A model generated the notes under the pieces. It was not told where the DNA came from, searched no databases, and saw nothing but the letters and a program-made list of their open reading frames with translations. A program made the position numbers and the translations under genes. From contig MDYQ01000269.1 of the NCBI GenBank assembly GCA_003024175.1, forward strand, positions 108,502 through 172,501: DNA of 64,000 bases, read 5' to 3'. The DNA comes from Planoprotostelium fungivorum. Its lineage: Eukaryota > Evosea > Variosea > Cavosteliida > Cavosteliaceae. This document shows positions 24,846-34,769 of this stretch, piece by piece. Numbering within the stretch: position 1 is the stretch's first letter; every line of letters starts with the position of its first letter.

Positions 24846-27051
24846 ATGAAGTCCTCTCAGGTGGGTTGTGATTGGAATGATAATGGTCTGAGCCACTTAG
24901 GACGATCCATCATTCGACACTGGAACGAACATCCAAAGTCAGAGGAAGAACAATTGAAGAACATCCAACTGGCTCTTCAACGATTTTCCAATGAAGGCAT
25001 TCAGGTCTGTGTCAATTGCAGTCTATAATCGATATTGACTCTTCATCACAGACAACAAAAGACGATGCGAGAGGTGAAATGATTGGATCGACGCAGTTAT
25101 CAACCGAATCACCATTTTCTGTGATGATGTTCGACTTAAACAAACAGGGATTTTACACGGAGACGAGAAGACGACGACAAAGTTGTTGGTCGACATCGCC
25201 AAACGTTATCAGATTGGAGATGAAGAAGAGCTCTTCCGAAAGCTAACGTCGGCTGGTCGCCTTCACGGCGTCGAAGCCAGCAAGCAAGACCGGTCCGTCC
25301 ATCATTTTCCATATCATCAATCACTCCATCATCTCCATCATCTTCTTCACCTTCTCACCTCTCGACAGTTCCTCCGATGCCAAACTCCTCACTGCCGTCG
25401 TCCATCACAGACTCAACGGAGAGATGAGCGACAAGAGTGGTCTGTCTGGCTTCAAGCAAGCCGAGTACATCTCCACCCTGGCTCATTCAGAACTGGGTGT
25501 ACCCATCCTCTTAGACGCCTCAGACATCTCATCTGGCGCCGCTGATCTCTTCTCCTTCCTCCTCTACTTGTCCCTCATTTTGTTCCCTTCCGGGCAGAAA
25601 TCGAGACAAGCGCCTGAGGTGACGGGGCGGAACGTCATAACTTATTCACACTCGCAGCTTTTGCCCGGAGAATATTCAGACGAAGCCAAAGACGAGATTG
25701 CTTCTTTGAAGAGGCAGCTGGCACTGTCTAAAGAGTCTCATGCGCGCGAGATGAGCGACATCACCCGACAGAACGAAGCGAACGAGAAGTCCATGAAGGC
25801 GCAGATCGCAGATTTAAGGTCCATGGTCGAGCAGAATTCAGAGGTGAGGCCTCATCCATCTACAATCCGCCCAGATTTTATTCCAATTTACATTTTTTGT
25901 CAGATCGACGAAGCCGACGCAGCTGCAAGGCGAGAGGCCGAGGCTGCCATGCAGAAGCAGATGGAAGAATACAACGCACAGATGGCAAAGATGAAGCAGA
26001 TAGAGGATGAAAAGAAGGCACTCGAAATCGAATTGAAAGAAGCCAAGGAGAGATACGAGAGGGACTTGAAGAGGTGAACGTTCGCGGAAAAAAATGGAGA
26101 TTTCGGTGAAATTTACGGTTGTAGATACGAGGAAATCGAGGGAGAGAAGTCGAGATTGGCCGAGTTGATTTCAGATCTGAACAGCAAGTTGGGAACTGAG
26201 ACGGAAGAGTCTGATGCATTGAGGGAGAGATTGATCACGCTCACCCAGCAACAAGAAGCTGTGAGGCATCATGTCATCATCATCGATCGATGTCACGATC
26301 GATCATCTCGGCATCGTCGATCACTGCTGATCATCTCATCATCGATCATCGCTTTCTTCATCGACATTGATCGTCCCATTATTATCATGTAATGACGCAT
26401 GGATCAGGTGAACAAAGAGTCCAGTCAGATCATGAACAGAAGAGCCGAGGATGGAAAGAAGACAAAGGCAGCAGAGGCTCAGATCAAAGAATTAGAGAAG
26501 CAGAAATCAGAAGCAGAGAAGAAGGCGAAGAAAGCTTCGGAGGCCGTGGAGAAAGTCAAGGTCGGTCAAAATCATCATCTCTCATCGTCACATCAGCATC
26601 ATCGAATCACCACGTCACTCTCATCATCTTCACATCATCATCATCCAATGACACCATCATCACACCACACATGGAGACACATCATCTGATCCATCGACAG
26701 AAAGAACAAGAAGAGTTGATGAAGAAGATGAAGCAGAAGCTCGAAGACGAGAACAAGCAGAAGGCGAGAGAGAAAGAACAAGCGAAAGAGCTGAAGAACG
26801 AGCTGTCCGTCGTCCAGGCAGACAACAGAAAGTACGATAAGATTTTTAATTCGATTTGAAATTCATTTTATTCTTCAGGATGAAGGATGAGCTACACAGG
26901 CTGAGGTCAAGAAGGGATGGATATAAGAAGAAGTACAAGTCTCTGTTAGAGAAGACAGGAGGAGGCAAGGGAAAGGTAAGAGGGTGAGGGTGATGGAACG
27001 TGTTGACTCGCGCAGGATTCTGACTCGGAAGACGAGAAGAAGAAGAAATAA
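24846..27051 (+). CDS. Coiled-coil protein with CH-domain-like N-terminal region
   Basis: About nine exons. The N-terminal 200 residues are globular. They contain ELGVPILLDASDISSG followed by FSFLLYLSLILF, which copies the end of a calponin-homology domain (LGIPxLLDPEDI then a helix with YLSL), preceded by WNDNGLSHLGRSIIRHW, like its tryptophan helix. From about 25680 on the chain is a long heptad-rich coiled coil (for example KSRLAELISDLNSKL and VEKVKKEQEELMKKMKQK), ending in a Lys-rich tail DSDSEDEKKKK. CH plus coiled coil recalls cortexillin-type actin-bundling proteins of amoebae, but with only one convincing CH-like unit. It is probably cytoskeletal. The first exon is very short (five codons before gtgggt), so the start is uncertain. 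Confidence 0.6.
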
Positions 27052-27113
27052 AGAAGTTTTATCATCTTGTCTTTGCATCTATTTATCCTTGTGGATCATG
27101 TGATGTATTGTGT

Positions 27114-27674
27114 TTATTGTCCGAACCAATGGGCTGGATCGAAAAACTTTCCACACTGCTCGAAGACGAAGAGTCCCTCCACGATCTCATTGCAAAGACC
27201 GTCCCGCTGATTGACATCACACGTGTTGGCTCTCTGATATTCGTAGCTCGTCGCATCTTGTGGCTCACATCCTTTGCTGCCCTTCTTAAATTGGACAGTC
27301 ACAGCTCCAAACGGTGTGCCCAAGACATCAGCGGTGGGTGTGGGCAGGTATGTAGGTGAACAGAATGTCTTCACATCACGTTGGATGGACGCGTCTGCCT
27401 GGCAGCCGGGAAGAGGGATCATGTTCTGTGATTTAGGAGATCCTTTGCAGCCCGATCCTGCATATATCTCGCTGGTGACCTCTTTGGGGTCCAATGTGTG
27501 GCATGTGAAACGAAGACTATCGTTACCGAAAGGTCTGCAGGCGGGTCTTTGGACTGTCCATCCGAGGAGAGATGTGACCTTGCATTTCTCTCCGCTGGGA
27601 AACTGGATGTTCATGAGATTGCTGGTGCTGGCAGCGAGAACGATCAGAAGAGGGAGGACGTGGATGGCTTTCAT
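27114..27674 (-). CDS. Small secreted cysteine-rich protein, intronless
   Basis: A single uninterrupted frame of 186 residues. Signal peptide MKAIHVLPLLIVLAASTS, then a mature part with about fourteen cysteines (GEKCKV, PACRPF, FTCHTL, SGCKGS, LPGCQ, TFCSP, KGCEP, NTCDV, GLCNE, EQCGKF). No membrane anchor follows, so it is likely released or kept in the secretory pathway, stabilised by disulfides. I do not recognise the family. Lack of introns is unusual in this window. It converges with the coiled-coil gene, whose stop lies only about 60 bases away. Confidence 0.75.
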   Translation of the reverse strand: MKAIHVLPLLIVLAASTSNLMNIQFPSGEKCKVTSLLGWTVQRPACRPFGNDSLRFTCHTLDPKEVTSEIYAGSGCKGSPKSQNMIPLPGCQADASIQRDVKTFCSPTYLPTPTADVLGTPFGAVTVQFKKGSKGCEPQDATSYEYQRANTCDVNQRDGLCNEIVEGLFVFEQCGKFFDPAHWFGQ

Positions 27675-27830
27675 CTTGATGAGCGAGAGAGTTGTGTCCT
27701 CGTGCTGAAAAGAAAAAAGGACAAGGTGACACGATAGTCACAGGCGGCTCTGTCAAAGACAAGTCAAAGATTCCGGAACGCTGGACGCATTCGCCAGATT
27801 GAGGTAATAGCTATGAATGATCCCAATGAA

Positions 27831-29280
27831 TCAATATTGATCCTTGAATCGTTTTTCGGCAGAATCTTGATGTCCTCTCCTCCACCCAACACCATAGAGG
27901 ACAACGCCGCACGCCATCAGCCCGATGATGAGACCACCCATCATCAAATCTCTCTCGTATCCAGTGTACCATTCTTCACGCACATCATCCATCACTGAAT
28001 TGAAGAACACCGTAATAACGATGGTCCCTGGATAGTAATGTGAGGGGACTTCCGGAAAAGGTGACATGACGTTCATCATAACGTTCGATGATCATACGCC
28101 ATGCGACGATCATGTCTCACCTCTTTAGAGTGATGCACAGAACATTCGGTGCCTCGTATATACTCATCTGCTTCTGCGCGTTCGATGCTTTCTCGGACTT
28201 CCATACGTAATGGGGAATTTCGACGAGTTTTCACTCACTTTTCACACCTCCACCCCACGCTCTCGTCTAACTCTTCTATTTTCATGAAAAAGTTTTGAAG
28301 ACTCTGTTCTAAAGATGTAACATTTCCCGTCAATCCACCATGATGTCGAGAAATGACTCGAATGAGGATGACACCTGCATCATTGTCACCATCGAGATCG
28401 TCATCGGTGATGTCTGAGTGGTTGTCTCACGTGTGAACATCTCTTGCATTTGATAACTGATTTCATGTATCCTCTACATTCTCGTCAGTTTTCATCATCA
28501 TCGAACACGATGGAAGATGGATGTGTTCATCACCCAAACAGTTGATAGATGAGAGATGTTTCCTCTTGCTTGAAAGAATGTTTTGAGGGTTCGTTTGACA
28601 GCAGAGACTTTTGTATCGAGTTCAACACAGCATACTGTTCGTTTGTCAACATCATGGTTGTCATCTCTATTGTAAAATCTCACGGCGAAATCGTGTGCAT
28701 CCTCTTGTTGACCCCATGAGAAATTGCCAATGTCTGTGGTCGATGATGATATGAGATGGCTCACTCTTGAGATTTCTGTAGAGAAACTCTGGACGAGCGT
28801 AAGGTCGGTGTCTGTCGTGAATTTCGTTGAGAGACTTTCAATTCACAGATCAAACATAACTAGTTCTCTTTCGTCAAGATGCCTGAGATGGTGAATGATG
28901 GCACGATGATTAGAAGGCAATCACATCGATCCAAATGTTAATCGTTTAAGAGGTAGTTGACTAATGGCTTTGTGTAGAGGTAACATTGGAGGACAGAGTG
29001 CCAAAGTTGGACATCCCGATACCTCTACCCAGAGTCGGATCAAACGTGACCATTTTCTTAACCCTACCATCGCGATCAATCAACATGATATGGATGTCAA
29101 GAGTGTAGACAGAAGAGAGACAGCAGAAACTTACCTCTCGGGTTGAATCAACCATTCCTCTGTTAGCAGCGCCTCTCTATCGGCAGTACTGCTCAGCTCG
29201 GCTGTCAATGATGCTGTTGTGTGACTAACAGAAGTGAAAAGAACAAGTTGTTCCACAGTGTCGTGTCCAACATGCCGAGA
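27831..29280 (-). pseudogene. Degenerate ubiquitin-specific protease (USP) copy
   Basis: Pieces of a C19 protease run in order on the minus strand. RGIGMSNFGTLSSN stands where the Cys box GNTCYxN should be, with the Cys not visible. Then come PYARPEFLYRNLK, FSWGQQEDAHDF, ETSLIYQLFG, KCKRCSH with SSSFESFLDIM, TSLEQSLQNFFM, GWRCEK and NVLCITLKR. Joining them needs a 19 nt intron. The zinc-finger segment (28337-28454) sits in a different frame from both flanks, so two compensating shifts are implied. No normal His box follows; instead the chain would end in a hydrophobic helix (LIIGLMACGVVLYGVGW) and a charged tail. It is either a decayed gene or a rapidly changing inactive protease. The 5' limit is not defined. 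Confidence 0.5.
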
Positions 29281-29519
29281 AGAGCTCGAGAAACACATCG
29301 ATTATTGATTGTATCCACACTTCCTCGACGAGACAAAGAAGAACAAACGGCGTCAGAGCCATGAGAAATTGTTCGAAATTCTAATACATTCCCAAATTCA
29401 TTGTAGACGAAGAATCGTCGGACGAAGTTTCATGAGCTGCCGGTAGTAACGGCGGCGGCTTGCGGCTCTTGACGGTGAAACGGGGAAATTCCAGAGAAAA
29501 CATCGTCCGTGTCAAGGCA

Positions 29520-30220
29520 ATGGGTATGACATACAAGCAAAGCCCGAACATGGAGACACCACAAGGTGCGTGATGGTTTCTGCTGTGATCTAATGGAATC
29601 GCAGTATATTTCGAACGGCAGTCAGAAGTAATTAGTTGGCTCCAGCAGATTGTCGACAGCGGACAAGTATGGGTTTCCTCTGAAGAGCGGGAGGCATTAC
29701 ACGAGGCCATTCTCGAGTGCGAACCAACACCTCTCCAAGCGGTCCCCTGTTTCCAGGCCTCCCGATGTGCAATGAGCTCCCTGATGCAATTGTGTGGTTA
29801 CGAATCCGCCAACAAAAATACCAGCACCAAACACGAGGAGTACATGGAATGGCTGCGAAAAGAGGGGATTTTGGTTGGGTTTCTTACACAGGCAGAAAAA
29901 CCAGTGGTAGCCATCGAGAAAGCAGTTTTGGTGAGGGTGATCTACGCTGCCTGATACTCAAGTCTTATAGGCAAGCAATTACACAATGGTTGGCGTTCTA
30001 CTCGACAGATGTCAGGCTTTGGTGCACCGTAACAAGCGTTGGTTTTTCATCAACTACATCACGGCGCATGAAGTGGTGAGATATCTACTTCACAATAGCT
30101 GCTGACCTGTCTGTTCAGCAATACGAGGATGTGTCTACGGAAGATGCAATAGCCTTTGTCTACCGCCGTGGAAACAGTAGTCCTGCATTGACAACAGACA
30201 AGAAGATACGACAGGCCTGA
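29520..30220 (+). CDS. Hypothetical protein (orphan, about 185 residues)
   Basis: Four exons join cleanly, with an intron at 29565-29603 containing a gatctaat branch-like site, one near 29935-29970 and one near 30078-30120. The chain reads MGMTYKQSPNMETPQ, then FERQSEVISWLQQIVDS, LMQLCGYESANKN, YTMVGVLLDRCQALVHRN and VYRRGNSSPALTTDK. It has no signal peptide or membrane helix and is mildly charged. I recognise no family. A 109-codon frame on the opposite strand over 29381-29710 is a shadow. Real coding status is supported by three splice joins that all keep frame. Confidence 0.6.
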
Positions 30221-30958
30221 AAACGGTGTAATTTTTTCTTCTCTTAATAAACGAAGGTAGCAACTCAGCTTTTGCATTCGTCTGTTGTGATCATTGGCCG
30301 TCTTCTTTCTCTTTTCGACCACGCTCTTGATCCGATGTGATCTGATGTGGTCCCCACTTGTAAAATGTCAATGCGGTAATGTAAATCCTTACCGCGTTCG
30401 TTTCACCGTTAGGATTTCGGATCAAGGCCTTCATCCGTTCTCTTCGATCATCTTCGCCCCATCACATCTTCTAAATTGATTTCATCCATCAACAGTGGCT
30501 TTCATCCATTAAAATCGTATCATTATGAAGGTGAATTGAGGAAAATGTATCCATGTGATGATCCTTTCATACAAGGAAGCAAAGAGGAAGCGTTGTCTAT
30601 GTGAGTTATTGAACTCTTCATCTTCCCACTCTCAATGATGATTTTATTCTTCTCTCGGCTAATGACTGAGAATCTCTCTACACTAGAGATGTCTCACTGT
30701 GGTTAAGAAGATCCTTGTACTGAGTTCCTCATTCGAATCTCGTTCATCGAACTCAGAATCCGTTCTGACTCACTCACAGATCACAACACTCACGAGATGA
30801 TCGATAAAAGAACAATCGACGAATCGTAATGTTCACATCTCGACAAAGACGGGTGCACATTGAAACGTCAACAAGATCATTAGAGGTGACGAGAGAAGAC
30901 GGAGAGAGACAAATGTCACGGAAGGTGATTGACGAAGCATGCACGATGTCTACAGAGA
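30221..30958. other. Intergenic stretch
   Basis: About 740 bases between the orphan gene and the 3' end of the first GAF-PAS gene. It holds no long open frame with a recognisable product and no tandem repeat. Confidence 0.4.
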
Positions 30959-32167
30959 TCATCTATCAACATGAGCCTTCCTCGGTGTTTGGTCCAGAAA
31001 GGTGCAAAAATAATTGCACGTCCCCGTGTCATCCATCGGCATCGGTCTCATGCTCAACCGATTCCAATAGAAAGTGCCGTTCATCCTCTGAGCCACCAAT
31101 TCGAACGTATCTTCTGATCCTTCATCCATGCATCGTCTCATGCGTCTGTTCTGATCTTCAGTTGTTTGGCGATCGAATGAGACATCACCCCAATGTGTTT
31201 CGATCGGTCTGGACACATGTAAAGACGTCTAATCCATGATACGTTTTCGCCGCTTCAGAAGAGATTCCGGTGATGGTTGTGAATGCTCGATTGACCATCA
31301 CGACCTCCTTCCGATGGTTCCACATGACGAAGCCCTCTCTAAAGTCATCGACAATGTGCACCAGTGTCTGTCTGTCTCTAACGGCTACGGCCAGATTGTT
31401 TCTCTCTTGTAATAAATTGGTCTGTCTCGACATGTTTTCCCCTCTCAGTTCCATCGCCTGATGTTACATGTGAGAAGATGAGATGAAACAGTTACACTTT
31501 ACCTGGACGACGATAGACGCACAGTCTTTCATGAAGTCGATGGACTCGTTTGTTAACTTTCTGGGTTTGGTATCGATGGCACACAAAGAGCCAACTGCAT
31601 GTCCACTGGAGGTAATGAGCGGTGCACCGGCGTAGAATCGAATATACGGTTCTGTCTCATAGTCAATCCATACGACGTGTGACTATGAAAAACAAACCTC
31701 CAATGACGAAAGGATTATCTTTGAACCGCTCGTCCTGTCTTTGGTTGAGGACACATGAGGTTCGACGCTCACCTCCAATGCATTGGCAACGACAAAGACG
31801 TTGGTATTGAGAATGGTGTAAGAACAAAATGAGTCATCTCTGCTTGAGCTGGAACCTCCCAGACCATAACATGATTTGAACCACACTCGCTCATCTTCTA
31901 CCAGAGTTATGATCTGTATGGGAACTTCTAGATGTCTTTGTACCATTCTAATGATACCTTCGAATATAGCTACGAAAACTTCAGCAATCTATCTTCTGCA
32001 TCCTCACCTTCAGGATCCGTATCAAGGATCTAAAGACGTTCAGCCGATGATAATTTGTGTTCTGCCATCACCTTCAACTTGTGCAGTGCTTCTAATCTCT
32101 CCTCTTCATTGATTGGTTTCGGAGGTCGAATAATGACGGTTGTGGAAGTCTTTATCACGGTGGCCAT
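30959..32167 (-). CDS. GAF-PAS sensor-like protein, copy 1
   Basis: Minus-strand gene of about six exons, near 300 residues. N-terminus MATVIKTSTTVIIRPPKP, a helix (NEEERLEALHKLK), then a GAF domain: LDTDPEAIFEGIIRMVQRHL, VPIQIITLVEDERVWFKS, SRDDSFCSYTIL, YIRFYAGAPLITSSG, AVGSLCAIDTKPRKL. These words are those of the GAF domains in bacterial sensor histidine kinases and diguanylate cyclases. A helix linker and a PAS domain follow: LVHIVDDFREGFVMWN, VVMVNRAFTTITGISSEA, then a last exon with CNYFCTFLDQTPRK. The chain stops there with no kinase, cyclase or DNA-binding domain. Ligand or light sensing cannot be read from the residues. It is a tandem paralogue of the gene at 33158-34450. Confidence 0.85.
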
Positions 32168-33157
32168 GATGTGCGTGTGTCAGATGAAGACAAAAGAAGG
32201 AACGTAACAGGTGGCTCGGTTCCACATGTCTGCAGTACTACTCACTCCTTCACACGTTATGTTACCGTGACCCGTCTGATCGGATGCATAGTTCCTCACA
32301 CGGTCTCTCGTCGTCGATGATTTTTAGACGATGCAGCAGAGATGACAGCGGATCACTCACCGGTTCACGGGCGAAAGATCATCGTCCATATATATATAGT
32401 GCTCTTGTTTCAAGATGATATTGCAGACGAACACGACAAAGATGATAACACAAACTTACAATAAAGGTGTCCAGAACAAAATCGACCCAGACTGCCGAGC
32501 ATAACTCTGAGAGCACCCGTTGTAACTCGCGTTGTAACTCTGTAACCCAATTTTTCAAACAATATCCAAATGTCACAGAGACGAGGCTTCTCCAGGCTCG
32601 TTTGTGGAATATCGAGACATCGGCGGATGATTTTTTCGTTTGAGCGAAGAGAACAGAGCGGATGATTCTGAGCTCCGAAACTAAGGCGCGCAGCATCGTG
32701 ACACTGCCGAGATTGATGGTTGGGATAAACTTCCGCCATTGCGAGTAGATAGAGGACGTGGTATCAGGGCCATACTCACACGAATGTGCGACATCTGCAT
32801 TCCCTTGATTTAATCAGAGCCATGTAGTGTATTGTATTCGTCGAAGTGATGAAAACTTCATCGAGATGATGATGGCAAGTTACAGTGAAACTGTGATGAC
32901 AATTACAATTTCTCGTGGCTCGTAAGCCGCAAACTGGGCCCACTGCCGTCAACATAATGCCGACATGGTTCTACTCCTTTAAAAGTTCGCGGGCCTCTAT
33001 CGTTCACTGAATTTCTGTCAAAGAACAAGCAATGAAGTAAGTGCCGATGACTGGCAGAAGTCCTAAACGCGCTGATATTTCACCAAAATTCGCCAGTTAC
33101 AACGGAAATCACCCAGTTACACGACTAGAGGCTAGGTCGATTTTGTTTCAGACACCT
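32168..33157. other. Spacer between the GAF-PAS copies
   Basis: About 990 bases. On the minus strand there are open frames at 32379-32739 beginning MAEVYPNHQS with a canonical gtaagt site inside, but no family match, so no gene is called. The stretch includes a TATA-like run upstream of copy 1 and the 3' flank of copy 2. Confidence 0.4.
32389..32398 (-). promoter_or_regulatory. TATATATA element upstream of GAF-PAS copy 1
   Basis: An alternating tatatatata run about 225 bases before the ATG of the minus-strand gene. Between it and the ATG lies a good donor-like site, so a 5' leader intron is possible. Assigned by position only. Confidence 0.3.
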
Positions 33158-34450
33158 TTACAATCTTTCTTCATTCTGCGCGTGTACCATCTTTCGAGGA
33201 GATAGATCCACGAACGTGCAAAAGTAGCTGCTCACGCCTCCCTTCTCAAACGTCATCGCCTTGATGCTGAGTTGGTTCCAGTAGAGCGAACCGTTCATCC
33301 TCTGACTGACCAACTCGAACGTGTCCGTCGTTGCATCTTCTAGACATCGCCGTATCTGCCTGCAACCTCTCTGTCAGTCGTGAAGATGATGCGGATGTGA
33401 TGATCATCACCTTAATGTCTTCTGATCGGTCTGGACGCATGAGAAGACATCCATACCGTGATACGCCCTGGCTGCATCTGGAGAGATTCCAGTGATGACG
33501 GAGAATGCATGATTGACCATCACGACCTCTTTCAGATGGTTCCACATGACAAATCCCTCTCTAAAGTCATCGATGATATTCTTCAACACTGTTCTGTCGC
33601 CAACCGCTACGGCTAGATTGTTCTTCTCCTGTAACAACTTGACCTTTCTCGATATGTTCTTCTCTCTCAACTCCATCGCCTGATGTTACATGTGAGAAGA
33701 TGAGATGAAACAGTTACACTTTACCTGGACGACGATAGACGCACAGTCTTTCATGAAGTCGATGGACTCTTTCGTCAACTTTCTGGGTTTTGTATCGATG
33801 GCACTCAATGCACCAACTATATATCCCTCGGATGTGATGAGAGGTGCACCAGCGTAGAAGCGTATATGTGGCTCTGTTTCGCGATCAGTTTCCTTCTACA
33901 AACATCTAAGATGATGAACAATGTCGATGGGCTTGATCAAATCTCAGATTCGATGATCATCAAAACAAACCTTTTGTGACAAAGACGTTGTCTCTGAATC
34001 GCTCGTCCTAACTACATGTTAGAATGCATGTCATCTATGCGATCCAGAGATCACCTCTAAAGCATCCGGTACGATGAAGATGTCGGTGTCGAGAATGGCA
34101 TAAGAACAAAATGAATCATCCCTATTGGAACATGCACCTCCAAGACCGCAATATGATTTGAACCACACTCGCTCATCTTCTACCAAAGAGATGAGTTGTA
34201 TGGGGACATCTAGATGTCTTTGTACCATTCTGATGATGCCATCGAATACAGCTGCGGGGGTTCAATGACAGACACCTTTTTGTTTTCACCTTCAGGCTCT
34301 GAGTCCATGATCTAAAGACACCCTCAGCCGATGATATCATTATCCGCCCATCACCTTCAAATTGTGCACTGCTTCTATTCTCTTCGTTTCATTCACTGGT
34401 CTCGGAGGCTTAATCACGATCGTTGCAGAAGTCTTGACCACAGTCGCCAT
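33158..34450 (-). CDS. GAF-PAS sensor-like protein, copy 2
   Basis: The same architecture and wording as copy 1: MATVVKTSATIVIKPPRP, GAF with VPIQLISLVEDERVWFKS, NRDDSFCSYAIL, IRFYAGAPLITSEG and ALSAIDTKPRKL, linker MELREKNISRKVKLLQEK, PAS with LKNIIDDFREGFVMWN and HAFSVITGISPDAA, and a final exon ending FCTFVDLSPRK plus a short basic tail. The exon pattern is parallel, and the introns around 33685-33725 are nearly the same in sequence as in copy 1, which points to a recent local duplication. In GAF the copies differ at several core positions (for example ALSAID against SLCAID), so their ligands may differ. No output domain follows. A stop codon at 33158-33160 ends it. Confidence 0.85.
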
Positions 34451-34769
34451 GATGTTGCCGAGCTGATCAATGAGAGGCCGTGTGCGGTATGCATCCTTGC
34501 ACGGCCGTTGCAAGAGGGGAACTCTGGCGGATTAGGGGTAAGGATGATCGAAAGTCGATGAAAATTCCGTAAAGAGCGCCTTAGTATCATATAGCGCAAT
34601 ATGATTTCATCTGTTGTGAGCCAGCTTCGTACGGAAATGAGAGACCAAGTGTTATGAAGAATACACTGACTGTATCCAACGGCTGGGCATTCAAAGGAAG
34701 AAGAGTCAAGCCAACCGTTTGGCAGACGTGGGACAGAAGAGAAATAAAATCGAGTTGTGGGATTTATTT

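Noticed and set aside
29381-29710. 109-codon minus-strand frame with a hydrophobic middle
   Set aside because: Antisense to the first exons of the gene at 29520-30220, whose three in-frame splice joins are better evidence.
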